Both the position numbers and the translations under genes were made by a program. A stretch of DNA of 64,000 bases, from the NCBI RefSeq assembly GCF_014698935.1, contig NZ_JACVMN010000002.1, positions 310,001-374,000 on the forward strand. Reading direction: 5' to 3'. Source of the DNA: Flagellimonas sp. S3867. GTDB lineage: Bacteria > Bacteroidota > Bacteroidia > Flavobacteriales > Flavobacteriaceae. Each line of letters opens with the position of its first letter. Position 1 is the first letter of the stretch. Under the pieces are notes generated by a model that saw nothing but the letters and a program-made list of their open reading frames with translations, had not been told where the DNA came from and ran no database searches. Positions 32,215-40,706 of the stretch are shown one piece after another.

Positions 32215-33252
32215 CTAAATTTTAAACGTCCTAATAAAGTCTGCAATCAAAACAGGCACAGGAAATGAGCCTATATTTTCCCATAAAATTCCTTCTGGCA
32301 TTGGTTGTGCGGTATCCAAAATCCAGAATCTGGTATGCAAATGCTGATGTGACAGTTTATGCACAATAGTTTCTTGGTTGTACAATTTGATTGTTTTAAA
32401 AATTGGGAAACCATTTTTATGCGCCAATTCCTCTTTCAAGAGTTTCCCATCCAGTATTTTTTTAGATTCCAGCAACGGAAATTGATACAGGTTTTGCCAA
32501 ATGCCCTTCCCTGTTCTCTGCTCCAATAAAGTTTTTCCTTCATCATCCAAGAAAACCAAATAATTAAAATACCTATCCTTGATTTTGGTCTTGTTGATCT
32601 TTATAGGAAGGTTAGCGACCATATTTTCTTTAAGAGCAACACAACTTCCGTTTAGCGGGCAATGTAAGCAGTACGGTTTTTTAGGGGCGCATTGAATGGC
32701 TCCAAACTCCATGATGCCCTGGTTGTAATCACGAATATTAACAGAATGCATTACCTCCCTGGCCAATTTTTTGAAATACTTGATGCCCGCGGTGCTGTTT
32801 ATGGGTGTCTCAACCCCAAAATATCTGGACAACACCCGATACACGTTTCCATCTACCACCGGCTCCGGTTCATCAAAACAAATGGATGCTATGGCACTTG
32901 CCGTATAATCTCCAACACCTTTTAACTTTTTTAGCTCTTTATAGGTATTGGGAAACTGACCTCCATAGGTTTTCACAACTATTTTGGCAGTTGCATGAAG
33001 ATTTCTGGCCCTAGAATAGTACCCAAGGCCTTGCCATAACTTCAAAACTTTTTCCTCGCTGGCATTTGCAAGTTCAAAAACGGTTGGAAAAGCATGTAAA
33101 AACTTATGGTAATATGGCATTCCCTGTGCCACCCGAGTCTGTTGCAGCATAATTTCGGAAAGCCAGATTTTGTAGGGATCTTTTGTCGCTCTCCACGGGA
33201 GATCGCGCTTGTGTTGGCCATACCATTTAAGAATATGCTCGGAAAAAGTCAT
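32215..33252 (-). CDS. mutY: A/G-specific adenine glycosylase
   Basis: A 345-residue repair enzyme that removes adenine opposite 8-oxoguanine. The helix-hairpin-helix is LKKLKGVGDYTASAIASICF with catalytic Asp in EPVVDGNVYRVLSR; the [4Fe-4S] ligands are CAPKKPYCLHCPLNGSC; the C-terminal NUDIX-like domain (residues ~225-345) recognises 8-oxoG. Full length. First gene of the operon with ssb, gldE, gldD, an order shared with other flavobacteria. Confidence 0.97.
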   Translation of the reverse strand: MTFSEHILKWYGQHKRDLPWRATKDPYKIWLSEIMLQQTRVAQGMPYYHKFLHAFPTVFELANASEEKVLKLWQGLGYYSRARNLHATAKIVVKTYGGQFPNTYKELKKLKGVGDYTASAIASICFDEPEPVVDGNVYRVLSRYFGVETPINSTAGIKYFKKLAREVMHSVNIRDYNQGIMEFGAIQCAPKKPYCLHCPLNGSCVALKENMVANLPIKINKTKIKDRYFNYLVFLDDEGKTLLEQRTGKGIWQNLYQFPLLESKKILDGKLLKEELAHKNGFPIFKTIKLYNQETIVHKLSHQHLHTRFWILDTAQPMPEGILWENIGSFPVPVLIADFIRTFKI

Positions 33253-33271
33253 TCAATAAAATACTAAGGAC

Positions 33272-33279
33272 CAAATGTA
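33272..33279 (-). promoter_or_regulatory. Predicted -7 element of mutY operon
   Basis: TACATTTG on the minus strand, 20 bases before the mutY ATG. Confidence 0.5.
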
Positions 33280-33333
33280 TCAGTTTATATACTTAAAATT
33301 AAAGGGTTTAAACAAAAGATTAATTTTAATTTT

Positions 33334-33341
33334 TATATTTG
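33334..33341 (+). promoter_or_regulatory. Predicted -7 element of HU gene
   Basis: TATATTTG, 35 bases before the HU ATG; an A-rich leader follows. Confidence 0.6.
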
Positions 33342-33375
33342 CAAGCCTAAAAAAATAAGAAAATAATAATACGAA

Positions 33376-33666
33376 ATGACGAAAGCAGATATTGTAACTA
33401 GAATCTCAGAAAAACTAGGTATAGAAAAAGGAGACGTACAAGCGACTGTAGAATCTTTTATGGAGGAGGTAAAATCGTCCTTGGAGAATGGAGATAATGT
33501 TTATTTAAGAGGTTTTGGAAGCTTTATCATTAAGACGAGGGCGGAAAAAACAGGTAGAAACATCTCAAAAAACACTACCATTAAAATTCCAGCACACAAT
33601 ATACCTGCCTTTAAACCTGCCAAGGTTTTTGTTGAAGGCGTAAAGAGCAACGTTCAAGTAAAATAA
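33376..33666 (+). CDS. hup: HU-family DNA-binding protein
   Basis: A 96-residue nucleoid protein (MTKADIVTRISEKLGIEKGD; YLRGFGSFIIKTRAEKTGRN; IPAHNIPAFKPAKVF). The beta-arm residues for DNA insertion (RNISKNTTIKIPA) are present. Bends and packs DNA. Followed 30 bases later by the small basic protein gene, probably on the same message. Confidence 0.95.
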   Translation: MTKADIVTRISEKLGIEKGDVQATVESFMEEVKSSLENGDNVYLRGFGSFIIKTRAEKTGRNISKNTTIKIPAHNIPAFKPAKVFVEGVKSNVQVK

Positions 33667-33695
33667 AATATAACTAACACTAAAGGAAGAGCCCT

Positions 33696-33785
33696 ATGCC
33701 GAGTGGTAAAAAAAGAAAAAGACATAAGGTAGCTACCCACAAGCGTAAAAAGCGCAGAAGAGCTAACCGACACAAGAAAAAGTAG
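33696..33785 (+). CDS. 29-residue, extremely basic protein (ribosome-associated candidate)
   Basis: ATG at 33696 to TAG at 33783-33785, reading MPSGKKRKRHKVATHKRKKR and then RRANRHKKK. About 62% of residues are Lys or Arg, with a few His. Such composition and size occur in the AURKAIP1/COX24-type small ribosomal proteins (mS38/bS22 group) and in other tiny ribosomal proteins such as bTHX. The location between HU and RNase G supports an RNA or ribosome link. A strong terminator overlaps its stop codon. Family assignment is by composition only. Confidence 0.75.
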   Translation: MPSGKKRKRHKVATHKRKKRRRANRHKKK

Positions 33786-33808
33786 TTGTTGCAACTACTT
33801 TTTCATTT
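33777..33808 (+). terminator. Terminator after the small basic protein gene
   Basis: AAAAAGTAGTTG (33777-33788) pairs with CAACTACTTTTT (33792-33803), loop TTG, then CATTTT. The stop codon lies in the left arm. Confidence 0.85.
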
Positions 33809-33853
33809 TACACACCTACGTTCTTTGACATAGAGATTCAAGTAAAGAATTTC

Positions 33854-33925
33854 AATCGGTTTCTAATAAAACCGATTCTATATATTGTTTAATCATTTAT
33901 TCCAGTAACGTATTAGTGGAATAAA
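33854..33925 (+). promoter_or_regulatory. Two stem-loops in the RNase G leader
   Basis: AATCGGTTT (33854-33862) with AAACCGATT (33869-33877), then TTTATTCC (33896-33903) with GGAATAAA (33918-33925). Both lie within the 90 bases before the GTG start. RNase E-type enzymes often control their own mRNA through leader stems. Confidence 0.5.
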
Positions 33926-33940
33926 TTAAAATCGATTCAG

Positions 33941-35488
33941 GTGAATAGAGAATTAATAGTAAGATCTAGTCCTGATGCAGTCGATTTTGCCTTACTAAAG
34001 GATGGAAAACTAATTGAATTACACAAAGACGAGGATGACAACAACTTTTCCGTTGGGGATATCTTCTTAGCCAAGATAAGAAAACCCGTCACTGGCCTAA
34101 ATGCGGCATTCGTAAATGTGGGTTATGAAAAAGATGCATTCCTGCACTATCATGACCTTGGTCCGCAATTGTCCTCCATGTTGCAATTCATAAAAAAAGT
34201 TAGAACGGGAAAATTAAAAGATTATTCCCTAAAAGATTTTCCATTTGAAAAAGATATAGACAAGAATGGCAGTATTAACGAAGTTATTAAGGCCAATCAG
34301 TCATTATTGGTACAGATTGTAAAAGAACCCATTTCCACCAAAGGACCACGAATAAGTTCCGAGCTTTCCTTAGCCGGACGTTATTTGGTCATGGTTCCAT
34401 TTTCTGACCGTGTTTCCGTTTCACAAAAAATAGGAAGCAAGGAAGAAAAAGATAGGCTAATACGACTTGTAAAAAGTATTAAGCCCAAAGGATTTGGCGT
34501 AATTATACGTACCGTTGCAGAAGGTAAAAAAGTTGCAGAACTAGACAAAGATCTCCAGAATTTATCATCCAAATGGATGAAAATGTGCAGGAGACTGCAA
34601 AAGGCACCTCATCCATCCAAGGTATTGATAGAGCTCAACAGAGCGTCATCAATATTAAGAGATGTTTTCAACGATTCCTTTACAGGAATTCATGTTGATG
34701 ATGAGACCCTTTTTAATCAAATCAAAGATTATTTGCATGAGATCGCACCACAAAAAGAATCCATCGTAAAACATTATTCCGGTTCAGCTCCAATTTTTGA
34801 AAAGTTCGGTATCGAACGTCAAATAAAAACCTCTTTTGGTCAAACGGCCTCTATGAGTAAGGGAGCTTACCTTGTAATTGAACATACCGAAGCACTTCAC
34901 GTAATAGATGTGAACAGTGGTAACCGTTCCAACAAGGCTAAGAACCAAGAAGACACCGCTTTAGAGGTAAATTTACTAGCTGCCTCTGAAATTGCACGTC
35001 AACTTAGACTTCGTGATATGGGTGGAATCATTGTTGTGGATTTTATCGATATGACCAAAGGTGATCATAGAAGAAAGCTTTTTGATCATTTAAGGGATGA
35101 AATGAAGGACGATCGGGCCAAACACAAAATTTTACCTCCAAGTAAGTTTGGATTGGTACAAATTACAAGGCAAAGAGTTCGTCCCGAGATGAACATCAAA
35201 ACAAGTGAGGAAAATCCCAACGGCACAGGTACCGAAGTGGAAGCTCCAATTGTTTTGATCGATAAAATCAATGTGGATTTAGAGCGAATCATGAAAGGTA
35301 ACCAAAAGGATAATGGCATTATTTTGAACATTCATCCTTTTATTGCGGCATATTTAAACCAAGGATTTCCATCACCGCGCTTCAAATGGTTTTTGGAGTA
35401 CAAAAAATGGATAAAAATTCAACCAAGGGATGCCTATACTTACCTTGAATACCGTTTCAAAAACAAAGACGGTAAAACAATTAGATAA
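33941..35488 (+). CDS. rng: Ribonuclease G/E family
   Basis: A 515-residue endoribonuclease that matures rRNA 5' ends and starts mRNA decay. Start is GTG at 33941. Residues ~40-75 form the S1 domain; the catalytic DNase-I-like part has EALHVIDVNSGNRSNKAKNQ (metal Asp) and GGIIVVDFIDMTKGDHRRKL. Where the family has the zinc-link C-P-x-C, this protein has EENPNGTG after TRQRVRPEM, with no Cys. The C-terminal part is the small domain only, so it is RNase G-like and lacks an RNase E scaffold. Confidence 0.93.
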   Translation: MNRELIVRSSPDAVDFALLKDGKLIELHKDEDDNNFSVGDIFLAKIRKPVTGLNAAFVNVGYEKDAFLHYHDLGPQLSSMLQFIKKVRTGKLKDYSLKDFPFEKDIDKNGSINEVIKANQSLLVQIVKEPISTKGPRISSELSLAGRYLVMVPFSDRVSVSQKIGSKEEKDRLIRLVKSIKPKGFGVIIRTVAEGKKVAELDKDLQNLSSKWMKMCRRLQKAPHPSKVLIELNRASSILRDVFNDSFTGIHVDDETLFNQIKDYLHEIAPQKESIVKHYSGSAPIFEKFGIERQIKTSFGQTASMSKGAYLVIEHTEALHVIDVNSGNRSNKAKNQEDTALEVNLLAASEIARQLRLRDMGGIIVVDFIDMTKGDHRRKLFDHLRDEMKDDRAKHKILPPSKFGLVQITRQRVRPEMNIKTSEENPNGTGTEVEAPIVLIDKINVDLERIMKGNQKDNGIILNIHPFIAAYLNQGFPSPRFKWFLEYKKWIKIQPRDAYTYLEYRFKNKDGKTIR

Positions 35489-35491
35489 TAC

Positions 35492-35526
35492 AAAGCGACT
35501 TCAGCAATGGGGTCGCTTTTTTTGTT
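35492..35526 (+). terminator. Terminator after rng
   Basis: AAAGCGAC (35492-35499) pairs with GTCGCTTT (35512-35519), followed by TTTTTG. Confidence 0.85.
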
Positions 35527-35541
35527 TTATATATTTGAAAA

Positions 35542-36012
35542 ATGTACTCTTCCAAATCCTATAGCGTCACCGAAGCGCAGCGAAAAATAGAAGGCTATTG
35601 TGCTTATCAAGACCGGTGCCATAAAGAGGTACTGCAAAAGTTAAGAGAAATGCGAATGATTCCAGAAGCCATTGACCAAATAATGGCCCATTTGATCCAA
35701 GAAAACTATTTGAATGAGGAACGCTTTGCCAGAAGTTTTGCTAGAGGAAAATTTTCCATTAAAAAATGGGGCAAAATTCGAATAATAAATGAACTGAAGC
35801 AACGTCAAATTTCAGCATTTAACATTAAAAGTGCACTAAAAGAAATTAATGAGGAGGACTATCACAACACTTTAAACGAACTAGCCAAAAAAAGATTAAT
35901 ACAGATCAAAGAAACCAACATTCAAAAGAGAAAGAAAAAACTGGCTGACTATTTACTCTATCGCGGTTGGGAAAGCAATCTGGTCTATGAAAAGCTGAAA
36001 GAGTTAATCTAA
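35542..36012 (+). CDS. recX: Regulatory protein RecX
   Basis: A 156-residue protein with the three tandem three-helix repeats of RecX (IEGYCAYQDRCHKEVLQKLREM; LNEERFARSFARGKFSIKKWGKIRI; KKLADYLLYRGWESNLVYEKL). It blocks RecA filament growth. Typical length. Starts 16 bases after the rng terminator, so it needs its own promoter or read-through. Confidence 0.94.
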   Translation: MYSSKSYSVTEAQRKIEGYCAYQDRCHKEVLQKLREMRMIPEAIDQIMAHLIQENYLNEERFARSFARGKFSIKKWGKIRIINELKQRQISAFNIKSALKEINEEDYHNTLNELAKKRLIQIKETNIQKRKKKLADYLLYRGWESNLVYEKLKELI

Positions 36013-36022
36013 AAAGTCTTTG

Positions 36023-36892
36023 TTATCTGCCATAGAGAAAATCATGGGTCCGAGAAACAGCTCTTTCATTTTTCCAGTCAATCCATTTTTGTCCTTTTAA
36101 TCTTCGCATTAGGTTATCAAAATGACGCATTAAAAAGATGTTATAGATTGCTCTACCCAGGTTTTTGGGTTTGCGTGGTATCGCCCTCAAGCTCATAGAA
36201 AATCCGGGTGATATATATTTCATGTGATGCCAATACCCTTCAGGTATATAGAGCACATTTCCATGTTCCAATTGCGCAATATGACCTTTGGCATGCTTTA
36301 AAGCTGGCCATTTTTCCAAATCTGGATTGGCAAAATCTATATCTTCCCTAGTGATCAACGAATGTGGAATTTTATACAGAAACTTCGTTTCGGCTTGCGA
36401 AAAAAGAATGCATTGCTTCTTCCCTTCAAAATGAAAATGAAAGATATTGGCCAAGTCAATATCATAATGCATAAAGGTGTGCGAATTGCTCCCGCCAAAA
36501 AAGAGCATTGGCAACCCTTTCATTAACCGAAGTCCAAAATCGGGATACTTAAAATCCTTTTGAAGTCCTGGAACTTCTTTTAAGATGTTCCATAGAAATA
36601 TGCGATACTTCGTGGGTTCCTTTTTTAAAAGGTCAATATAGTTTCGCATTTTCATTTTGGCATGGGGTTCATTGAAACCCTCATCATGCTTTACTGGCCT
36701 ATCGTCATATAATGGAACTGTGATGTCTCCGGCAATCTCGCGCATATAATCCAGGTTCCATTTAGAATATGCAGGCCAATCCTCAATACAGTGTTCAATG
36801 ACAACTGGTTTTTGAGGTTTAAAATACTTTCGGATAAACGCTTTCTTGGAAAGTGTTTTTTCTCGAGGAATTTGGTCAAGGTTGAGCTCCAA
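36023..36892 (-). CDS. JmjC/cupin-type Fe(II)/2-oxoglutarate oxygenase
   Basis: A 289-residue protein with a cupin_8/JmjC core. The metal ligands appear as HTFMHYDIDLANIF (His-x-Asp near residue 143) and the distal His in IPEGYWHHMKYISPG (near residue 235); KQCILFSQAE and the terminal beta strands agree. Such enzymes hydroxylate protein or small-molecule targets. It follows bioB on the same strand after 60 bases; relation to biotin is not implied by sequence. Convergent with recX. Confidence 0.88.
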   Translation of the reverse strand: MELNLDQIPREKTLSKKAFIRKYFKPQKPVVIEHCIEDWPAYSKWNLDYMREIAGDITVPLYDDRPVKHDEGFNEPHAKMKMRNYIDLLKKEPTKYRIFLWNILKEVPGLQKDFKYPDFGLRLMKGLPMLFFGGSNSHTFMHYDIDLANIFHFHFEGKKQCILFSQAETKFLYKIPHSLITREDIDFANPDLEKWPALKHAKGHIAQLEHGNVLYIPEGYWHHMKYISPGFSMSLRAIPRKPKNLGRAIYNIFLMRHFDNLMRRLKGQKWIDWKNERAVSRTHDFLYGR

Positions 36893-36952
36893 AATTTCAA
36901 TGATTTTGAAAGAGCTAAATTAATAAAAGGTTTTTAAACAGCTTTTGTACTA

Positions 36953-38053
36953 CTATTCTTTGGAAACCAATTTTGATTTTTGCTTGGCCGCCTCATTACG
37001 ATCAATACTATGTTCTGGTCTAGACCATTTTGGTTTTTCTCCCAATGGTTGTAGTTCCGAATCCTCCGCTTCCACAGTTTTGGGCTGGGAAATTTTGGTA
37101 AATGGTTTTTGTGGATTCAAGCCAAGAAGCTTGAACATTTCCATATCTTCATTCACATCCGGATTGGGTGTAGTCAATAATTTATCCCCGGCAAAAATGG
37201 AATTGGCTCCTGCAAAAAAACACATAGCCTGTCCTTCGCGGCTCATATCGGTACGTCCTGCAGATAGTCTTACCTGGGTTTCTGGCATTACAATTCGCGT
37301 TGTTGCCACCATTCTGATCATTTCCCAAATGGAAATAGGTTCCATGTCCTCCATGGGCGTTCCTTCCACAGCCACAAGGGCATTTATCGGAACCGATTCT
37401 GGTTGTGGATTTAACGACGCCAAGGCCACAAGCATCCCTGCACGATCTTCCAAGGCCTCGCCCATTCCAATAATTCCGCCACTACAAACAGTCACATTGC
37501 TCTTGCGAACGTTGTCTATCGTTTCCAATCGGTCTTCAAAAGCACGGGTAGAAATGACATCCTTGTAATAATCTTCAGAAGTGTCCAAGTTATGGTTATA
37601 GGCGTAAAGGCCAGCTTCAGCTAGTCTTTTAGCCTGATTTTCCGTTAACATTCCCAAGGTACAGCATACCTCCATATCCAATTTATTGATGGTGCGGACC
37701 ATTTCCAACACTTGATCAAACTCTGGCCCATCCTTTACATTTCTCCATGCAGCGCCCATACAAACTCTTGAACTTCCCGAAGCTTTGGCACGAAGTGCTT
37801 GGGCTTTTACATGCGAAACCGTCATTAAATCATTGCCTTCGATATCCGTATGATATCGTGCTGCTTGTGGACAATAGCCACAATCCTCAGGACATCCTCC
37901 AGTTTTAATGGAAAGTAATGTAGAAACTTGAACTGTATTTGGGTCGTGATGTTGCCTATGGATCGTTGCCGCATCATATAACAATTCCATTAACGGCTTG
38001 TTATAAATTTCCAAAATCTCTTCTTTGGTCCAGTTATGTCTTGCTGTAATCAT
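36953..38053 (-). CDS. bioB: Biotin synthase
   Basis: A 366-residue radical-SAM enzyme that inserts sulfur into dethiobiotin. The SAM cluster motif is CPEDCGYC (C-x3-C-x2-C); ligands for the [2Fe-2S] cluster follow in VCMGAAWRNVKDG, VCCTLGMLT and the distal Arg (VRLSAGRTDM). About 30 extra residues at the C-terminus (GEKPKWSRPEHSIDRNEAAK) beyond the typical end. bioA and a ketoacyl synthase lie upstream on the same strand. Confidence 0.97.
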   Translation of the reverse strand: MITARHNWTKEEILEIYNKPLMELLYDAATIHRQHHDPNTVQVSTLLSIKTGGCPEDCGYCPQAARYHTDIEGNDLMTVSHVKAQALRAKASGSSRVCMGAAWRNVKDGPEFDQVLEMVRTINKLDMEVCCTLGMLTENQAKRLAEAGLYAYNHNLDTSEDYYKDVISTRAFEDRLETIDNVRKSNVTVCSGGIIGMGEALEDRAGMLVALASLNPQPESVPINALVAVEGTPMEDMEPISIWEMIRMVATTRIVMPETQVRLSAGRTDMSREGQAMCFFAGANSIFAGDKLLTTPNPDVNEDMEMFKLLGLNPQKPFTKISQPKTVEAEDSELQPLGEKPKWSRPEHSIDRNEAAKQKSKLVSKE

Positions 38054-38072
38054 TGTACACGTATATCAAAAT

Positions 38073-38080
38073 CAAAAATA
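38073..38080 (-). promoter_or_regulatory. Predicted -7 element of bioB
   Basis: TATTTTTG on the minus strand, 20 bases before the ATG, suggests bioB has its own promoter in addition to read-through from the synthase gene. Confidence 0.45.
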
Positions 38081-38158
38081 GCCCTTATTCGTAAAATGCT
38101 GTAATAATATCACCTTAAAAAGAAAAAGGCCATGATAATTGTCACGAGCTCGGGTAAT

Positions 38159-39352
38159 TTATTTGCCTTTGGAATTTCTTAAAAGTATGCTTACCGCATT
38201 CCCACCGAAGCCCACGGCATTTACCATTATTTCATTAATTTCTTTGGGTTCCGAAGTATTTTCGACAAATGGCGTTGGAACACATTTTTGGTGCTTAAGC
38301 ATCAGTGCTCCCATCTCAACACTCAGCACTCCAGAAGCGCCAAAAGTGTGGCCTACTTTCCATTTATTGGTGGTTAAAAAAGGTGTGTTGTTTCCAAATA
38401 AACTTTTGATGGCATTAAATTCAGATAGATCACCTTTTATTGTCCCGGGTGAATGCATCACTATAACATCTATCTCCTCAGGACTTCTATTTCCAAGTGC
38501 CATTCTCATGGAATTTTGAAAGCACTGTGCATCTGCGGATATGGAAATATTATGTTCTAAGGGTTCGGTGGCATACCCAATTCCCTCAATCAAGGCCAAA
38601 GCACTAGTATTTTCACCTTTTTCCAAACAAGCCATTCCGGCTCCTTCTCCAAGAACCATAGTATTTTGTTTTTTTTCAAAATCCAAAGCTCTGCACGGAT
38701 ATCCTTCTACAGGATCGGGATGACCTTTTGCCTTGAATTTAGAATAAATCTTTAGGGCTTGCATTTGTGCTATGGTAAAAGGTGTCAAAGGTGCCTCACT
38801 TCCACCAACCAAAAACTTATTGGTCATTCCACTTTGGATCCACGCAATTCCGTTTAACATGGCATGCAATGCAGTGGAACAAGTAATGGAATGCGAGATT
38901 TCAGGTCCTTTGGTTTTTAAATCATGGGCCACCCAAGAAGAAATGTTTCCTAAAGTAGTGGTTGGGGACGATAAGGTCGAGGATTTTCCACCTTCCAAAT
39001 ATTCTTTGTGATACTTTTCAAATAGCGAGGTTGCTCCTCTTGATGACCCTATATTGACCCCAAAATTATCAGAACCGTTCCAACCGGCTTTTTCAACTGC
39101 TTTCCTCGCCGAATACATCGCATAAAGAACGGTGTCATCCAAATCTCGGTACTTGGAATCAGAATTTCTGAGCTCCTGCAGTGAAGATTTTATCTCATTT
39201 TGCAGTTTGGAGCCCCAAACTTTATCATTGCCAATGTTGATGTCTGACAAAAAATGATTTTCGTCCAAATAAGATTTCCAAACTTCTTCAGAAGTACTTC
39301 CCAGTGCTGAAATTGAGGACAAAGCTGTTATAGAAATGGGCTCTTTTAGCAT
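38159..39352 (-). CDS. Beta-ketoacyl synthase (KAS I/II type) in the biotin cluster
   Basis: A 397-residue condensing enzyme. The triad is seen: Cys in SITCSTALHAM (residue ~161), His in VIVMHSPGTIKGD (residue ~300) and His in KVGHTFGASGVLS (residue ~335). Sequence is more distant than housekeeping FabF; there is no tandem carrier protein or second chain-length subunit. It starts 6 bases after bioA, in the same operon, between bioA and bioB. A role in building the pimeloyl chain is inferred from context. Confidence 0.88.
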   Translation of the reverse strand: MLKEPISITALSSISALGSTSEEVWKSYLDENHFLSDINIGNDKVWGSKLQNEIKSSLQELRNSDSKYRDLDDTVLYAMYSARKAVEKAGWNGSDNFGVNIGSSRGATSLFEKYHKEYLEGGKSSTLSSPTTTLGNISSWVAHDLKTKGPEISHSITCSTALHAMLNGIAWIQSGMTNKFLVGGSEAPLTPFTIAQMQALKIYSKFKAKGHPDPVEGYPCRALDFEKKQNTMVLGEGAGMACLEKGENTSALALIEGIGYATEPLEHNISISADAQCFQNSMRMALGNRSPEEIDVIVMHSPGTIKGDLSEFNAIKSLFGNNTPFLTTNKWKVGHTFGASGVLSVEMGALMLKHQKCVPTPFVENTSEPKEINEIMVNAVGFGGNAVSILLRNSKGK

Positions 39353-39358
39353 ATAACA

Positions 39359-40654
39359 CTACACAATTTCCAATGCGGATTGGATGGTTAAATAAATCTT
39401 TTCCATTTGCTCTTTGGAAATAATAAAAGGCGCCAAAATATAAATCGTGTTCCCTAATGGACGGAGAAAAACTCCATTATCCATAAAATGTTTGAACAAT
39501 TTGTCCCTTAAATTCCCATAGCGTTCCATTTGGATATCTAAATCCAAAGCATAAATTACCCCTAATTGGCGTGTTGTGCCAACTTTGGGATGATCCTTGA
39601 TTTTTGCATCAAACTCTTGATGCCATTGCATTATGTTCTGGATGTTATCTTGAATTTCTTTGGTTTGCAGCAACTCAACAGCTGCCAGAGCGGCTGCGCA
39701 AGCCAATGGGTTTGCGGTATAGGTATGTCCATGGAACAATCCCTTGGCAATCTCATCACTATAAAAAGCCTTGTACACTTTTTCTGTGCAAGTGGTAAGC
39801 CCCATGGGCACCAATCCTGCGGTCAACGCTTTGGAAAGGCAGATAATGTCTGGTTTGGTCGTTATATGATCGGACGCAAAATATTTTCCTGTTTTGCCGA
39901 ATCCGGTCATGACCTCATCGGCAATAGTGAGCACGTTATGTTCTTTTAACAATGCCAAAATTTGGTCAAGACCATTGGCTTCGTGCACTTTCATGGCTGC
40001 TGCACCCTGAACCAAAGGTTCGTATATAAAGCCAGCTACATCATTTTGTTCCAACCGGTTCTTTAGCTGAGTTAAAATGTCCACTATGTTTTCTTCAGTC
40101 GGAACAGGAATTCGTTCAACTGAAATAAAGAAATCCTCAAAAGGGCCATTATATACGGAAAGTCCGGAAACTGACATCGCACCGAAGGTGTCACCATGGA
40201 ATCCTTCTTCAAAAGCTAATAATACATTTCGCTTTTCTCCCGTATTAAAATGATATTGCAAAGCCATTTTTATCCCGATTTCGGTGGCTGTGGAACCATT
40301 GTCCGAAAAGAACAATTTTTGCTGGTTTTCAGGAAGGATTTTAATCAATGCTTCGGATAGCTTAACCGCAGGTTCATGAGTAAACCCACTAAATACTACT
40401 TGATCCAATTGCTGCATCTGTTCACCTACTTTTTTCAAAATATGTGGATTACAATGCCCATACATACAGGTATACCACGATGCGATACCATCGATGTATT
40501 CTTTGCCATCCTCGTCAAAAAGTACTGCGCCTTTAGCCTTGGCTATCGCCAACATCTCTGGGTGGGTTTTATGTTGGGTCAATGGGTGCCAAAGGTGTTT
40601 TTTGTCCCTCTCCGAAATTTTTTCCGATGCAACTGGATCAGTCAAACGCTTCAA
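39359..40654 (-). CDS. bioA: Adenosylmethionine--8-amino-7-oxononanoate transaminase
   Basis: A 431-residue PLP enzyme converting KAPA to DAPA with SAM as amino donor. Landmarks: WHPLTQHKTHPEM at the N-terminus (SAM site), FSDNGSTATEIGIKMAL, ADEVMTGFGKTGK, and the PLP lysine in CLSKALTAGLVPMG. Start is TTG at 40654; no ATG lies near. First gene of bioA-ketoacyl synthase-bioB; divergent from the glycosyltransferase gene. Confidence 0.95.
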   Translation of the reverse strand: MKRLTDPVASEKISERDKKHLWHPLTQHKTHPEMLAIAKAKGAVLFDEDGKEYIDGIASWYTCMYGHCNPHILKKVGEQMQQLDQVVFSGFTHEPAVKLSEALIKILPENQQKLFFSDNGSTATEIGIKMALQYHFNTGEKRNVLLAFEEGFHGDTFGAMSVSGLSVYNGPFEDFFISVERIPVPTEENIVDILTQLKNRLEQNDVAGFIYEPLVQGAAAMKVHEANGLDQILALLKEHNVLTIADEVMTGFGKTGKYFASDHITTKPDIICLSKALTAGLVPMGLTTCTEKVYKAFYSDEIAKGLFHGHTYTANPLACAAALAAVELLQTKEIQDNIQNIMQWHQEFDAKIKDHPKVGTTRQLGVIYALDLDIQMERYGNLRDKLFKHFMDNGVFLRPLGNTIYILAPFIISKEQMEKIYLTIQSALEIV

Positions 40655-40706
40655 TTTATCTATCTTGCAAAGATGCTAATAAAACACATAAAACCTCATT
40701 ACAACA

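Noticed and set aside
38159-39352. Ketoacyl synthase as BioZ
   Set aside because: BioZ is of the KAS III type; this protein has the Cys-His-His triad of KAS I/II.
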